Below, piece after piece: positions 27,030-36,524 of a stretch of DNA of 64,000 nucleotides (position 1 is its first letter; each line of letters starts with the position of its first letter). The position numbers were made by a program, and so were the translations under genes. The stretch comes from an uncultured Deefgea sp. GTDB taxonomy: Bacteria; Pseudomonadota; Gammaproteobacteria; Burkholderiales; Chitinibacteraceae. Location of the stretch: NCBI RefSeq assembly GCF_947072475.1, contig NZ_CAMTIA010000007.1:1-64000 (forward strand), given 5' to 3'. The notes beneath the pieces were generated by a model. That model was not told the DNA's origin. It saw only the letters and a program-made list of their open reading frames with translations, and made no database searches.

Positions 27030-27797
27030 TTATCTTGCCTTTACAGCATCGCGATTAATATGTTGAGCATGAAGCTTTAATTCTTGAGTTTCTCGCTCAA
27101 TACTAGGATCTATAAATACTTTATCAAGAATTAATTTCAATGTTTTAAATGCAAATGCAACTTCATATTCTTGAAGTTCGCCTTCATGACTAGCTTCATT
27201 ACCAAGCCATTTAATCGCCATCAAAAATTCTTTTATTTTTTCATTTTCTTCTTTTAATGCTTCAATTCTTTTATGCAGTCTAACCCCTTTACCATCAGGA
27301 TCAATACTATTCATTACTTCTTCAACAACCACTCTGAGTTTATTTCCACAGGATGCGAAATCACAATAAGCCAAAGCAAACGCATCATTTATTTTAACTT
27401 TAATTTCACTAGGAATCCATTCAGCAATTAAAAATTGCGGAATGGGCGGGTGAAAATATTTTGGCTTATATTCAGTAACATAGTCTCGACTATAACCATC
27501 CTCATCTTCAAATTGAACTTCAGAAACACGTCCATCGCCTAGACAAAAAACTTCATTAGAGCAGTTTTTACAATTCAAAACAGCTGAGAAATTTGACTCA
27601 ATCCATTCAACTTCCCAACTGGGATCATCATGCTCAAGCTTAGACTTTTCAGTCTCAGATGAAGTAATATTTTTAGTATATAAAATCCCAACATAACAAA
27701 ATGGGCACGATAAATTACAGCAACCGCTTTCTGGTATAGGTTTAATGAAATTAGTTCTCTTATATCTAGGACGCTCGCTTTCAATTTCATCACTCAC
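27030..27797 (-). CDS. DUF4145-like protein with N-terminal zinc-ribbon cysteines
   Basis: A 255-residue protein. The N-terminal half has paired cysteines typical of a zinc ribbon (CCNLSCPFC, then CKNCSNEVFC). The C-terminal half resembles DUF4145, a HEPN-like helical domain, including FLMAIKWLGNEASHEGEL. DUF4145 occurs alone and in restriction and other defence proteins (family knowledge); no partner is seen here. GTG 27797 is chosen: AAGGAT lies six bases upstream, and the 27 further in-frame codons to 27878 are encoded by a REP-like element. The gene is clearly AT-richer than its neighbours and is enclosed by repeats, suggesting transfer. Confidence 0.72.
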   Translation of the reverse strand: MSDEIESERPRYKRTNFIKPIPESGCCNLSCPFCYVGILYTKNITSSETEKSKLEHDDPSWEVEWIESNFSAVLNCKNCSNEVFCLGDGRVSEVQFEDEDGYSRDYVTEYKPKYFHPPIPQFLIAEWIPSEIKVKINDAFALAYCDFASCGNKLRVVVEEVMNSIDPDGKGVRLHKRIEALKEENEKIKEFLMAIKWLGNEASHEGELQEYEVAFAFKTLKLILDKVFIDPSIERETQELKLHAQHINRDAVKAR

Positions 27798-27831
27798 ATG
27801 TAAATCCTTGTCATAAACATAAATCTGTGCG

Positions 27832-27915
27832 TAGGGTGGAATAACTGAAAGGCATTCCACCGATTTGCGAACTATCAATAAAACGGTGGAATGCGCGCAG
27901 CTTTCGCACCCTACA
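27832..27915. repeat. REP-like palindromic element upstream of the DUF4145 gene
   Basis: GTAGGGTGGAATAAC...GGCATTCCACCG is followed by a second inverted arm CGGTGGAATGCGCGCAGC...GCACCCTAC. CATTCCACCG and CGGTGGAATG are exact complements, and the outer GTAGGGTG/CACCCTAC also pair. Similar GTAGGGTGGAATA...CATTCCACC repeats are common intergenic elements in proteobacteria. Confidence 0.78.
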
Positions 27916-27969
27916 TTTCATTTCGCCCATTCATGAAATAAGGCGCAACAACATTGCGCCTCAGTCTCA

Positions 27970-29259
27970 TCACTCCACCATCAACACCACCAGCGCCGCA
28001 GCCACATCATCGGCACTCACGCCTTCGGCCAAGGCCACTGGCGCGTCAGGCAAGGCGGTGATGCCTTCTTTTTTCAAACGCCCCACCCATTGCCCAGCGT
28101 CTTTACCCGAGGCAAAGCCGGAACTGGTCAATAGCAAACGCCCGGCTGCATCGCTGAAGTTGAAGTAGAACTGGCCGTCTTCAAGGCGGAATTGCTTGAA
28201 CGTTGGCAAGGCGATTTTGACGGCTTTTTCTTTGACTGCCGGCAGCGCGTTCATTTTGCGCAGACCGACTGCTTCGCGCACTTGCTTAAGTAGTGGCGCG
28301 GCAATCGCGCGCGCTTTCATCGCACCAATCTGCAGCAATTCTTCGATTTGCTCAGGATGCGCCATCAGTTCTTGGTATTTCTCGCGCATTGGGCCAATGC
28401 GGCTTTCGATCAGTTCAATTGTGTGCTTTTTCGCGTCGCCCCAGCCAAGGCCAGCGACTAGATCGGCGCGGAATTTCGCGGCCTGTTCTGGCGTCGCGAA
28501 CGCCTCGTAAATCGTCACCAAATGGCATTCTGGGTCTTTCGGTTCGCCCGGCAGTAGGCTGTTGGTGACAATCTTGGCCACGGCATCTTTGAGCGCTTTA
28601 GCGCCGCCTTCAAATAGCGGAATGGTGTTGTCGTAGGATTTACTCATTTTGCGACCGTCGAGCCCCGGCAGCGTGGCGACTTGCTCTTCAATGTGTGCTT
28701 CGGGCAGGACGAAGAAATCTTTGCCTTGGCCGAATAAGTGATTGAAACGCGCAGCAACGTCGCGGGTCATTTCAATGTGCTGAATTTGATCGCGACCAAC
28801 CGGCACTTTATGCGGGTTAAACAGCAAAATATCCGCCGCCATCAAAATCGGGTAGCAGAACAAGCCCATGGTGATGCCCGCATCGGGATCTTCACCGGCT
28901 GCTTCGTTGGCATCGGTTGCGCCTTTGTAGGCGTGGGCGCGGTTCATTTGCCCTTTGGCGGTGACGCAAGTGAGCAGCCAGTTGAGTTCGGTTACTTCCG
29001 GCACGTCCGATTGGCGATAGAACGTCACGCGCTCAGGGTCTAGCCCCGCAGCCAACCATGTCGCAGCGATTTCAAGGCGCGAGCGCTCAATGCGGGCGGG
29101 ATCATCGCACTTAATCAGCGCGTGATAATCGGCCATAAAAAAGAAGCAGTCGGTATTGGACTGTTGGCTGGCGACAATCGCTGGGCGAATCGCGCCCACA
29201 TAATTACCCAAATGCGGTGTACCCGTGGTGGTAATGCCCGTTAAAACACGCAAACTCAT
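27970..29259 (-). CDS. trpS: Tryptophanyl-tRNA synthetase
   Basis: A 429-residue class I aminoacyl-tRNA synthetase. The HIGH-type motif is [13 protein letters not shown] near residues 11-23 and the KMSKS motif is [13 protein letters not shown]. The C-terminus carries about 80 extra residues after the usual end, as in the longer bacterial TrpS forms. AGGAAAAAATA precedes ATG 29259. Independent transcription unit, diverging from cutC. Confidence 0.96.
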   Translation of the reverse strand: MSLRVLTGITTTGTPHLGNYVGAIRPAIVASQQSNTDCFFFMADYHALIKCDDPARIERSRLEIAATWLAAGLDPERVTFYRQSDVPEVTELNWLLTCVTAKGQMNRAHAYKGATDANEAAGEDPDAGITMGLFCYPILMAADILLFNPHKVPVGRDQIQHIEMTRDVAARFNHLFGQGKDFFVLPEAHIEEQVATLPGLDGRKMSKSYDNTIPLFEGGAKALKDAVAKIVTNSLLPGEPKDPECHLVTIYEAFATPEQAAKFRADLVAGLGWGDAKKHTIELIESRIGPMREKYQELMAHPEQIEELLQIGAMKARAIAAPLLKQVREAVGLRKMNALPAVKEKAVKIALPTFKQFRLEDGQFYFNFSDAAGRLLLTSSGFASGKDAGQWVGRLKKEGITALPDAPVALAEGVSADDVAAALVVLMVE

Positions 29260-29572
29260 TATTTTTTCCTCAAACTAAAACCGTGCCAGCCCCTGCAAAT
29301 GGCAGAAAGCAAATTGATGGCGGCAAGTCTAGCAGGCGGCGCAGCAAAACCATAGCGTCTGTGCGCTGGCGCGGGGTTTATGCCAAGACGCAGTCAGCGA
29401 ATGCCATCACGACACTGGCCAAGGCCGTCAACGGTTATCTGGCTCGGGCTTGCTTTAGCGCAGAGCTTGTCGATGCGATGACTTATTTTGCCGATTTGAT
29501 CGCCAGACATTAAGCACAAAGCGCGCTAAGTCGCCGATAATCACAGCACTTATTTCAATTGGACTCACCACG
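29260..29572. other. Intergenic region between trpS and cutC
   Basis: Divergent gap expected to hold both promoters. An open frame at 29283-29513 has no ribosome site and no recognisable sequence, so it is not called. No hairpin with a T run was seen. Confidence 0.5.
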
Positions 29573-30349
29573 ATGAACGCCACTGCTCACTCTGCCATCA
29601 CCCTCGAAATTTGCGCCGGTTCGGTGACGTCCTGCCTTGCAGCACAAGAAGGCGGCGCGCAGCGCGTTGAGTTTTGCGACAACTTGCTCGAAGGCGGCAC
29701 CACGCCGTCGTACGGCCAGCTTGCCGCAGCGCGCGATCGCTTATGGATTACTTTGAACGTGATCATCCGCCCACGCGGCGGCGATTTTTTGTATAGCGAT
29801 TTGGAATTTGAAGTGATGGAGCGCGATGTATTGGCGTGTAAAAAGATAGGGGTGGATGGTATTGTCATCGGCCTATTAACCAGCGATGGCCGCATCGATA
29901 TACCCCGCACCAAGCGCTTGGTTGAGCTGGCAGCACCAATGCCAGTGACGTTTCACCGTGCTTTTGATGTGGCTTGCGATCCGGTGCAAGCGCTAGAAGA
30001 CATCATTAGCGCGGGCTGTGTTCGACTGCTCTCCAGCGGCCAAGCGGCCAGCGCACTCGAAGGCGCGGCTTTACTGCAGCAACTGCAAGCGCAAGCGGGC
30101 GATCGATTGATCGTCATGCCGGGCGCTGGCGTGCGTGGCCACAATATCGCCGAACTGGTGGCAGCAACCGGCTGTAATGAGTTTCATAGTTCAGGCCGTG
30201 CGCCATTCCCAAGTGGCATGGTTTACCGTAATCCCAACGTTAAAATGGGTGCGCCCGGGCAAGATGAATACAGCGTGGTGGAGACCGATCCGCAACTGGT
30301 GCGTGAATTACTCAGCAACGCGCAAAATGCCGCCGCGCTGCGTAGTTAA
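29573..30349 (+). CDS. cutC: CutC family protein
   Basis: A 258-residue TIM-barrel protein. It shows LEICAGSVTSCLAAQEGGAQRVEFCDNL at the start, then NVIIRPRGGDFLYSD, GLLTSDGRID, TFHRAFDV and LLSSGQAASALEG, all typical of CutC. The family was linked to copper homeostasis, though its molecular activity is still unclear. CACCACG before ATG 29573 is a poor ribosome site. Single gene between trpS and bdhA. Confidence 0.95.
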   Translation: MNATAHSAITLEICAGSVTSCLAAQEGGAQRVEFCDNLLEGGTTPSYGQLAAARDRLWITLNVIIRPRGGDFLYSDLEFEVMERDVLACKKIGVDGIVIGLLTSDGRIDIPRTKRLVELAAPMPVTFHRAFDVACDPVQALEDIISAGCVRLLSSGQAASALEGAALLQQLQAQAGDRLIVMPGAGVRGHNIAELVAATGCNEFHSSGRAPFPSGMVYRNPNVKMGAPGQDEYSVVETDPQLVRELLSNAQNAAALRS

Positions 30350-30443
30350 TGTCTAGAAATTGACATAAAACTTTCATTACCACCTGTTTATCCTGCGCAT
30401 TTGCTGTATGTTATTAGCTATGCCAACTCGCGCAGGATGAATC

Positions 30444-31229
30444 ATGTCACTTCAAAATAAAGTTGCTTTGATTACGGGCTCAACCAGCGGTATTGGTCTG
30501 GGCATTGCGCGCGCTTTAGCCGAGCAAGGCGCGACAATTATTCTCAATGGTTTAGGCGATCCGGCGCAAATTGAATCCATCCGCGCCAATTTAGCCGTCG
30601 AATTTGCCACCCCAGTACATTTTATCGCTGCTGACCTAAGTAAAACCGCCGCAGTGGAAGACTTAATGCAGCAAATCGATGCGCTATGTGGCCGCGTGGA
30701 TATTTTGGTTAACAATGCCGGTATGCAGTTTGTTAGCCCGATCGAAGACTTCCCGCCGGAAAAATACGATTTAATTATCGCGCTCAATTTATCTGCCGCC
30801 TTTCACACCATACGCCTGGCTGTTCCCGGCATGAAAGCACGCGGCTGGGGCCGCATTATCAATATCGCCTCAGCGCATGCCTTAGTCGCCTCGCCATTTA
30901 AATCGGCGTATGTGGCGTCAAAACACGCCGTGCTAGGGCTGACTAAAACCGTAGCGCTTGAGCTCGCCGAACACGGCATTACCGCCAACGCCATTTGCCC
31001 CGGCTATGTAATGACGCCGCTGGTGCAGCAACAAATCCCCGATACCGCCAAAGCGCGTGGCATTAGCGAAGCTGCGGTGATTCGCGACGTGTTGCTCGCC
31101 GCACAGCCAACCAAACGCTTTGTTGAAGTCGATGAACTGGGCGCTTTAGCCAGTTTCTTATGCAGCGATGGCGCGCGCTCTATCACCGGTGCCGCACTGC
31201 CGGTCGATGGCGGCTGGACAGCGCATTAA
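30444..31229 (+). CDS. bdhA: D-3-hydroxybutyrate dehydrogenase
   Basis: A 261-residue short-chain dehydrogenase oxidising 3-hydroxybutyrate to acetoacetate with NAD. Motifs: TGSTSGIG at 11-18, NNAG near 91, Ser in INIASAHALVASPFKSAY, and catalytic YVASK; the C-terminal GAALPVDGGWTAH is that of 3-hydroxybutyrate dehydrogenases. It releases carbon from polyhydroxybutyrate. GCAGGATGAATC supplies a ribosome site. The next gene, 90 bp on, is a patatin-like lipase on the same strand, so both may serve storage-polymer use. Confidence 0.93.
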   Translation: MSLQNKVALITGSTSGIGLGIARALAEQGATIILNGLGDPAQIESIRANLAVEFATPVHFIAADLSKTAAVEDLMQQIDALCGRVDILVNNAGMQFVSPIEDFPPEKYDLIIALNLSAAFHTIRLAVPGMKARGWGRIINIASAHALVASPFKSAYVASKHAVLGLTKTVALELAEHGITANAICPGYVMTPLVQQQIPDTAKARGISEAAVIRDVLLAAQPTKRFVEVDELGALASFLCSDGARSITGAALPVDGGWTAH

Positions 31230-31280
31230 TCAGAATCACTGTTTTTAGCGACTGCAAGTGCATGCGTGACAGTCGGGAAT

Positions 31281-31306
31281 GCGGATAAACGGATAAACGG
31301 ATAAAC
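31281..31306. repeat. 8-bp tandem repeat (CGGATAAA)x3
   Basis: Three consecutive CGGATAAA units lie 13 bp before the patatin-like start codon, next to its ribosome site CCGAGGATCA. Copy-number change would alter leader spacing, but no effect is shown. Confidence 0.85.
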
Positions 31307-31318
31307 CGAGGATCAATC

Positions 31319-32410
31319 ATGAGCAAAAAGAAAATCGCGATCACCTGCCAAGGCGGCGGCAGCCAAACTGCCTTTACTGCGGGTGCGCTCAAAGCCTTGT
31401 ACGACAATGGTTTTGCCGAGCACTATGAATTAGTCAGCATTACCGGCACCTCGGGCGGCGCGCTGTGCGCCACGCTGATTTGGTACGCCCTACTGAAAAA
31501 AGACGCTTACATTCCACAGCGCATGCTCGACCTGTGGGCCGACAATACCGCGCAATCGGATGCCGAATTAAGATTCAATAATTACTTAGTAGACGCAATG
31601 CGTAAGGTCAATAGCGGGCAAATGCCGCAATTTAATATCAGCCCCTACTCGCCCATAATGCAAATGATGAGCAGCATGACCGGCAAGCAATTTCGGCCAA
31701 ACTTTACCGACTTTCGCGCCTTGCTCGAATCGCATATCGATTTTGCTGAACTCAAGGCCATGGGGGCCAATACCGAAATGCCCGCGCTGATTTTGGGTGC
31801 GGCCGAAGTGTTAACCGGACAATTGGCGAAATTTAATTCCCGCACCGAGGCGATTCGCGTCGAGCATATTTTATCGTCGTGCGCAGTGCCGAATATTTTT
31901 GAAGCGGTTGAATTTGATGGCCACGCGTATTGGGATGGTTTGTTTTCTGACAACCCGCCCATTGATGAAGTGATCAAACCGGTTTATGTTGGCGAAAACA
32001 ATCTGCCGGATGAAATTTGGGTAATTAAAATCAACCCCAATGGCTGCAAAGCAGTGCCCAAATCCCCTGAGGCCATTAGCGATCGGCGCAATGAAATGAT
32101 CGGCAATATGTCTTTATTTCAGCAGCTGACCAGCATTCGCACCCTGAATGAATTACTGCTCAATCACGCCTTTACGCCCGAATTTTTAGCAAAAAACGGC
32201 GTAAAAGAACCCGTCAAGCTACCGCGCTGCCTCAGTAGCGACGATATTCGCCCCTACCATATTCCATTTATTGAGATGTCTGAGGCGCTGCAAAGCACTT
32301 TAGATTATGAAAGCAAGCTCGATCGCAGCCCAAAAAATATCCAGAAATTAATGCACGACGGCGAGCAACAAGCTAGGCTATTTCTTGCAGAAAGACGGGC
32401 GGCGGCGTAA
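31319..32410 (+). CDS. Patatin-like phospholipase/esterase
   Basis: A 363-residue serine hydrolase. The oxyanion loop is CQGGGSQTAF (12-15), the nucleophile elbow is GTSGG with Ser45, and the dyad Asp is D206 in YWDGLFSDNPP. It lacks a signal peptide, so it acts in the cytoplasm or at the inner membrane. Proteins of this subfamily often sit beside 3-hydroxybutyrate dehydrogenase genes, suggesting work on polyhydroxybutyrate granules or membrane lipid (inference). GAGGATCA precedes ATG 31319. A hairpin terminator follows. Confidence 0.88.
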   Translation: MSKKKIAITCQGGGSQTAFTAGALKALYDNGFAEHYELVSITGTSGGALCATLIWYALLKKDAYIPQRMLDLWADNTAQSDAELRFNNYLVDAMRKVNSGQMPQFNISPYSPIMQMMSSMTGKQFRPNFTDFRALLESHIDFAELKAMGANTEMPALILGAAEVLTGQLAKFNSRTEAIRVEHILSSCAVPNIFEAVEFDGHAYWDGLFSDNPPIDEVIKPVYVGENNLPDEIWVIKINPNGCKAVPKSPEAISDRRNEMIGNMSLFQQLTSIRTLNELLLNHAFTPEFLAKNGVKEPVKLPRCLSSDDIRPYHIPFIEMSEALQSTLDYESKLDRSPKNIQKLMHDGEQQARLFLAERRAAA

Positions 32411-32424
32411 AGCCGCTCGTGGCA

Positions 32425-32452
32425 AGGCCAGCTTACCGCTGGCCTATTTTAA
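32425..32452 (+). terminator. Terminator between convergent patatin-like and oxidoreductase genes
   Basis: GGCCAGC and GCTGGCC enclose a five-base loop and run into TATTTTAA. The T run is short, so efficiency is uncertain. Confidence 0.65.
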
Positions 32453-33495
32453 AGCACCATCACGCGGCGACCTTGCGCGTCGCTTTGAATGGCTAATTCT
32501 AAGATTCGCATCCCATTCCGCGCCTGCGCCGATGTCACTGGATTGTCCCCAATACCGAGTAAGGCATCACGAACACCGGCGTAATACGCCGCATAATTGC
32601 CGGCGGGTAATGGCATCGCTTTGACCGAAATTTGATCATTTTGACTTTGAAAATGCTGCGCCTCTCGGGGATCATCCCCCCATGCCGCATGCTCAGGCAA
32701 TAAACCGGCCTTTAACCAAGTCTCTTGCGCATCTAGCCCATTGACCGACCATGCGCCTTGTGTGCCCTGCACTAAAAAGCGCGGCGTGCCGCCACTCACC
32801 AAGGTGCTCGCGGCCAAAATCACCCGCATTTTTGGGTAGTGCAAAATCACATGAAAATCATCCACCGCCTGCGCGCCACTGCGCCGCAAAGCCAAATCGG
32901 CAGTCACGGCATTGGGCATGCCAAATAGCTGCAAAGTCTGGTCAATTAAATGCGGACCTAAGTCATACCACAGCCCAGCACCCGCAATATTCGCTTCGCG
33001 CCAACGCGCTTTAACCTCGGGGCGGTAGCGATCAAAACGCGAAGTAAATTCAACCACATCGCCTAAAACGCCACTTTGCAGCGTTTCACTCAAAGCAATA
33101 AAGTCATTATCCCAGCGCCGATTATGAAACACCGATAGCAATAATCCCGCTTGCTCGGCGCGCACTGATAAGTCTTCTGCTTCACGCACATTCAAAGTAA
33201 AAGGCTTATCAATCACCACATGTTTACCCGCCGCCATAGCGGCACGCGCCAAGGGATAATGCGCATCATTGGGCGCAGCGATAACGACTAAATCTAAACC
33301 GGGATGCGCCAATAAGCGATCTGGCTCGGTTTTGACCACAATATCCGGCCAATCGGCCAGCACGTCCGCAGGGCGTGAGCTGGCAATGGCGACCAAATGC
33401 AATCCCGGTGTCGCATTAATCAGGGGAGCATGAAAAGTTTTACCCGCGTAGCCATAACCAATCAGGCCTACGCGCAAAGTTTTGGTCTTTGGCAT
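32449..33495 (-). CDS. Gfo/Idh/MocA-family NAD(P)-dependent oxidoreductase
   Basis: A 348-residue dehydrogenase with an N-terminal Rossmann fold (RVGLIGYGYAGKTFHAP near 7-23), the EKP-like motif as VVIDKPFTLN near 102-111, and a C-terminal substrate domain with LWYDLGPHLIDQ. It is closest in pattern to YdgJ-type sugar or inositol oxidoreductases; the substrate is unknown. ATG 33495 fits the family N-terminus; an in-frame start at 33546 would add 17 unusual residues. Monocistronic in appearance. Confidence 0.88.
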   Translation of the reverse strand: MPKTKTLRVGLIGYGYAGKTFHAPLINATPGLHLVAIASSRPADVLADWPDIVVKTEPDRLLAHPGLDLVVIAAPNDAHYPLARAAMAAGKHVVIDKPFTLNVREAEDLSVRAEQAGLLLSVFHNRRWDNDFIALSETLQSGVLGDVVEFTSRFDRYRPEVKARWREANIAGAGLWYDLGPHLIDQTLQLFGMPNAVTADLALRRSGAQAVDDFHVILHYPKMRVILAASTLVSGGTPRFLVQGTQGAWSVNGLDAQETWLKAGLLPEHAAWGDDPREAQHFQSQNDQISVKAMPLPAGNYAAYYAGVRDALLGIGDNPVTSAQARNGMRILELAIQSDAQGRRVMVL

Positions 33496-33806
33496 AAGTA
33501 CTCGTGCAAAAAATTTTATGGCAAGACGTAAAGGCCAATAAGACATCCAGTACGACTAGGCGATACAACGATGCAAAAACGCTGTTACGGGTCTACTTAC
33601 GTCTTCAAAATTGAATCACTGAGTGTTGCTTATATCGCAAATGAAAACCCTTGTCGCTAAGTTAATACCGCAGGCCGACGCATTAACCGCGCCGATTATT
33701 ACTGACAAAATGCAAGCTAAGCCGTATTAATTGCGGGCATTAATTTAAAGCTTTGTTTTTTATCGCAGAATAATTAAGCCATTAAAAACATTTAAACCAC
33801 GCCAAT
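33496..33806. other. Intergenic region upstream of the oxidoreductase
   Basis: No gene seen. The 33680-33806 half is AT-rich (ATTAATTTAAAG, TTTAAACCACGCC). A possible minus-strand -10 TAAAAT lies near 33515-33520 but no good -35 accompanies it. Confidence 0.4.
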
Positions 33807-34277
33807 TTAAATCGCCACAATCGGTGAATATTGCCACAACATATCCACATGAGAAATATCATCTTCAAGATAAGGCGCAGAGACGGTGGCAAAGCCACTT
33901 TTGGCGTAAAAACCTTGCAAATGCGCTTGTGCCCCAATTTTATTATTCATACCAGGGTATTGCTCGGCAGCCCCTTTTAAACCGCGTTCTATCAATTGAT
34001 ACCCAAGACCAGTACCGCGAAAATCAGCCTGCGTAATCACCCGACCCAAAGAAGGTTCGGCGTATTTCAATCCCGGTGGCACCAACCGTAAACAAGCAAC
34101 TAAACGATCATCGCAATACGCTAATAAATGCGTTGCGACTAAATCCAAATCATCGATATCGGCATAAGCACACGCCTGCTCAACAATAAATACTTGCTGT
34201 CTGAGTTGTAAATATTGAAACAATCTCGGGGTATCAAATTCATCAAAAGCCAACCAGCGCCAAACTATCTTCATCAT
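33807..34277 (-). CDS. ElaA-like GNAT acetyltransferase
   Basis: A 156-residue GNAT-fold protein with the ElaA pattern: LRQQVFIVEQACAYADIDDLD near 25-45, LLAYCDDRLVACLRLVPPG, then SLGRVITQADFRGTGLGYQLIERGL (acetyl-CoA loop) and GAQAHLQGFYAKSGF. Substrate unknown. ATG 34277 or 34274 are both possible; GAGTG precedes them. Its neighbours are unrelated. Confidence 0.87.
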   Translation of the reverse strand: MMKIVWRWLAFDEFDTPRLFQYLQLRQQVFIVEQACAYADIDDLDLVATHLLAYCDDRLVACLRLVPPGLKYAEPSLGRVITQADFRGTGLGYQLIERGLKGAAEQYPGMNNKIGAQAHLQGFYAKSGFATVSAPYLEDDISHVDMLWQYSPIVAI

Positions 34278-34432
34278 TACACTCAAAATAAATCAATTAC
34301 ATCGATCATAAAAAAATGCGGCATGCAATAAAAGCCAAATGCTGACTTCAATCGTTCGCATTTATTTCAACAGGCAAAACATTTGCAAGCCCATCAACGG
34401 CGACGATGCCATCGCTGATCAGCATCTGCCTA

Positions 34433-34479
34433 TAAAAAAAGCATCACTTCCTGAATAACACAGGATTAATGATGCTTTT
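34433..34479 (-). terminator. Rho-independent terminator after argH
   Basis: On the minus strand AAAAGCATCA...ATCCTG pairs with CAGGA...TGATGCTTTT and continues into a T run, about 20 bp past the argH stop. Confidence 0.88.
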
Positions 34480-34498
34480 AGAGCCGGCTAAGGTCAAT

Positions 34499-35887
34499 TT
34501 AGCAGCCTAAACGTTCACGCCATTTTGCCACCTGAACCAATACTTGGAACGGCGCGGTGCCGCCGACGTGATTGCGCGCTTCTAAACTGCCTTGCAATGT
34601 CAACACATGGCAAACGTCTTCTTCGATTAAAGGAGAAAAGCTTTGCAATTCAACCAAGGTTAAGTCCGACAAATCTTGGCGTTTTTGCTCGGCATAACGC
34701 ACTGCCAAAGCCACGGCTTCATGCGCATCGCGAAACGGCAAGCCGTGCTTGACCAAATAATCGGCCAAATCGGTTGCTGTCGCAAAACCTTGCTTGGCGG
34801 CACGCTCCATGGCATCGGGCTTCACGGTAATGCCGCGCATCATATCGGCATAAATCCGCAAGGTATCGGTGAGCGTATCCACGGTATCAAATAGCGGCTC
34901 TTTGTCTTCTTGATTGTCTTTGTTGTAGGCCAACGGTTGGCCCTTCATTAAGGTCAACAATGAAATCAAATTGCCATTCACGCGGCCGGTTTTACCGCGC
35001 ACCAGCTCTGGCACATCAGGATTTTTCTTTTGCGGCATGATCGAAGAGCCAGTGCAAAAACGATCGGCAATATCAATAAAGCCAAAACGCGGATTCATCC
35101 ACAAAATTAGCTCTTCAGAAAGGCGCGACAAATGCGTCATGATCAAAGCGCCAGCGGCGGTAAATTCAATCGCAAAATCACGATCGGACACCGCATCGAG
35201 TGAATTTTCGCAAATGCCCTCAAAACCCAATAATTTAGCGGTAATCGAGCGATCAATCGGGAAGGTCGTCCCGGCCAATGCCGCCGAGCCCAAAGGCATG
35301 CGATTCACGCGTTTACGGGTATCGACTAAACGCTCAGCGTCACGGCCGAGCATTTCGACATAGGCCAGCATGTGATGACCAAAAGTCACCGGTTGCGCCA
35401 CTTGCAAATGAGTAAAGCCGGGCATCACGGTATTGGCGTTGTTTTCAGCCAAATCGAGCAAAGACTTTTGCAGTTCGCGCACCAAGCGCAGCAGCACATC
35501 AATCGCTTCGCGCAAATACAAACGAATATCGGTGGCCACTTGATCGTTGCGTGAACGACCGGTATGCAAGCGTTTGCCCGCATCACCGATTTTATCGGTC
35601 AAACGACGCTCGATATTCATATGCACGTCTTCGAGATCCAAGCTCCATTCAAAACGGCCGGCGCGGATGTCATCCAAAATATCCGCCATGCCACTTTGAA
35701 TCGAACGCAAATCGTCGTTGGATAAAACGCCCACTTGATTGAGCATCCCCGCGTGCGCCAGCGAGCCTTGAATATCAACTTCCGCCATGCGGTTATCAAA
35801 AAATACCGATGCGGTATACCGCTTTACCAATTCACTCACTGGCTCATTAAAGCGACCAGACCAAGCTTTGTTTGCAGATTCGGACAT
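34499..35887 (-). CDS. argH: Argininosuccinate lyase
   Basis: A 462-residue enzyme of the fumarase/aspartase superfamily that splits argininosuccinate to arginine and fumarate, the last step of arginine synthesis. The signature [12 protein letters not shown] is present near residue 282; [20 protein letters not shown] opens the protein; [13 protein letters not shown] holds the N-terminal active-site region. ATG 35887 gives the family N-terminus with GGAT upstream. Confidence 0.97.
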   Translation of the reverse strand: MSESANKAWSGRFNEPVSELVKRYTASVFFDNRMAEVDIQGSLAHAGMLNQVGVLSNDDLRSIQSGMADILDDIRAGRFEWSLDLEDVHMNIERRLTDKIGDAGKRLHTGRSRNDQVATDIRLYLREAIDVLLRLVRELQKSLLDLAENNANTVMPGFTHLQVAQPVTFGHHMLAYVEMLGRDAERLVDTRKRVNRMPLGSAALAGTTFPIDRSITAKLLGFEGICENSLDAVSDRDFAIEFTAAGALIMTHLSRLSEELILWMNPRFGFIDIADRFCTGSSIMPQKKNPDVPELVRGKTGRVNGNLISLLTLMKGQPLAYNKDNQEDKEPLFDTVDTLTDTLRIYADMMRGITVKPDAMERAAKQGFATATDLADYLVKHGLPFRDAHEAVALAVRYAEQKRQDLSDLTLVELQSFSPLIEEDVCHVLTLQGSLEARNHVGGTAPFQVLVQVAKWRERLGC

Positions 35888-36059
35888 GCGAAAAATCCAG
35901 ATATAGTTGGAACAATGACCACGATTATAACGACAGCCGAGCAAAAGCTGCACTCGACTTGCTCGATGCGCTAGAAACCGCCCACTTTAAGCCATCATTG
36001 CGACGGCAAAGAGACACCCGCGAACACAATCAGCCTCGCCAGTGCCGCAAGTCGGCCCT

Positions 36060-36524
36060 TTATCGGCCGCGAACGCGCAGTGTTAAGCCTTTTAAGAAGT
36101 TCCGTAAGAACTGATCGCCGCAAGGGCGAAAATGCTTGTGATCTTTTTTACGGAATAACGCCGATAGCTCAGGCTTAGACACTTCAAATCCGGCATCGGC
36201 CAGCATGGCGTAAATATCTTCGTCTTTGAGTTCAAAAGCCACACGTAATTTCTTGAGCACTAGATTATTGGTGACCGGCAATTCAATCGGTAATGCCGGA
36301 CGGCTTTGGTCTTTACCACGGCGCAAATACACCAAACCATCGAGAAAATTGGCCATCGTCACATCATCACATTCTTGATAGTCGAGCTCTTCTTCTTTTT
36401 TTAGAAACGCCATCATGGTGGCTTTATCTAAAGTTTGCTCGGCCAATTGCAGCACATCGACTAATTTGGCATCGCTCAAATCGAGCATGTAGCGAATGCT
36501 ACGCAGTACGTCATTATTTAACAT
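36060..36524 (-). CDS. DUF1456 (YehS-like) protein
   Basis: A 154-residue protein with two copies of the DUF1456 helical unit: LRSIRYMLDLSDAKLVDVLQLA near 8-29 and LKKLRVAFELKDEDIYAMLADAG near 90-112, each followed by a linker and an F-x-x-G-L-x-x-x-R-G segment. E. coli YehS is the namesake; function unknown. A lysine/arginine-rich C-terminus may contact nucleic acid (inference). AAGGACACC precedes ATG 36524. Confidence 0.88.
   Translation of the reverse strand: MLNNDVLRSIRYMLDLSDAKLVDVLQLAEQTLDKATMMAFLKKEEELDYQECDDVTMANFLDGLVYLRRGKDQSRPALPIELPVTNNLVLKKLRVAFELKDEDIYAMLADAGFEVSKPELSALFRKKDHKHFRPCGDQFLRNFLKGLTLRVRGR

Noticed and set aside
29283-29513. A 76-residue plus-strand frame between trpS and cutC
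   Set aside because: No ribosome site and no recognisable sequence.
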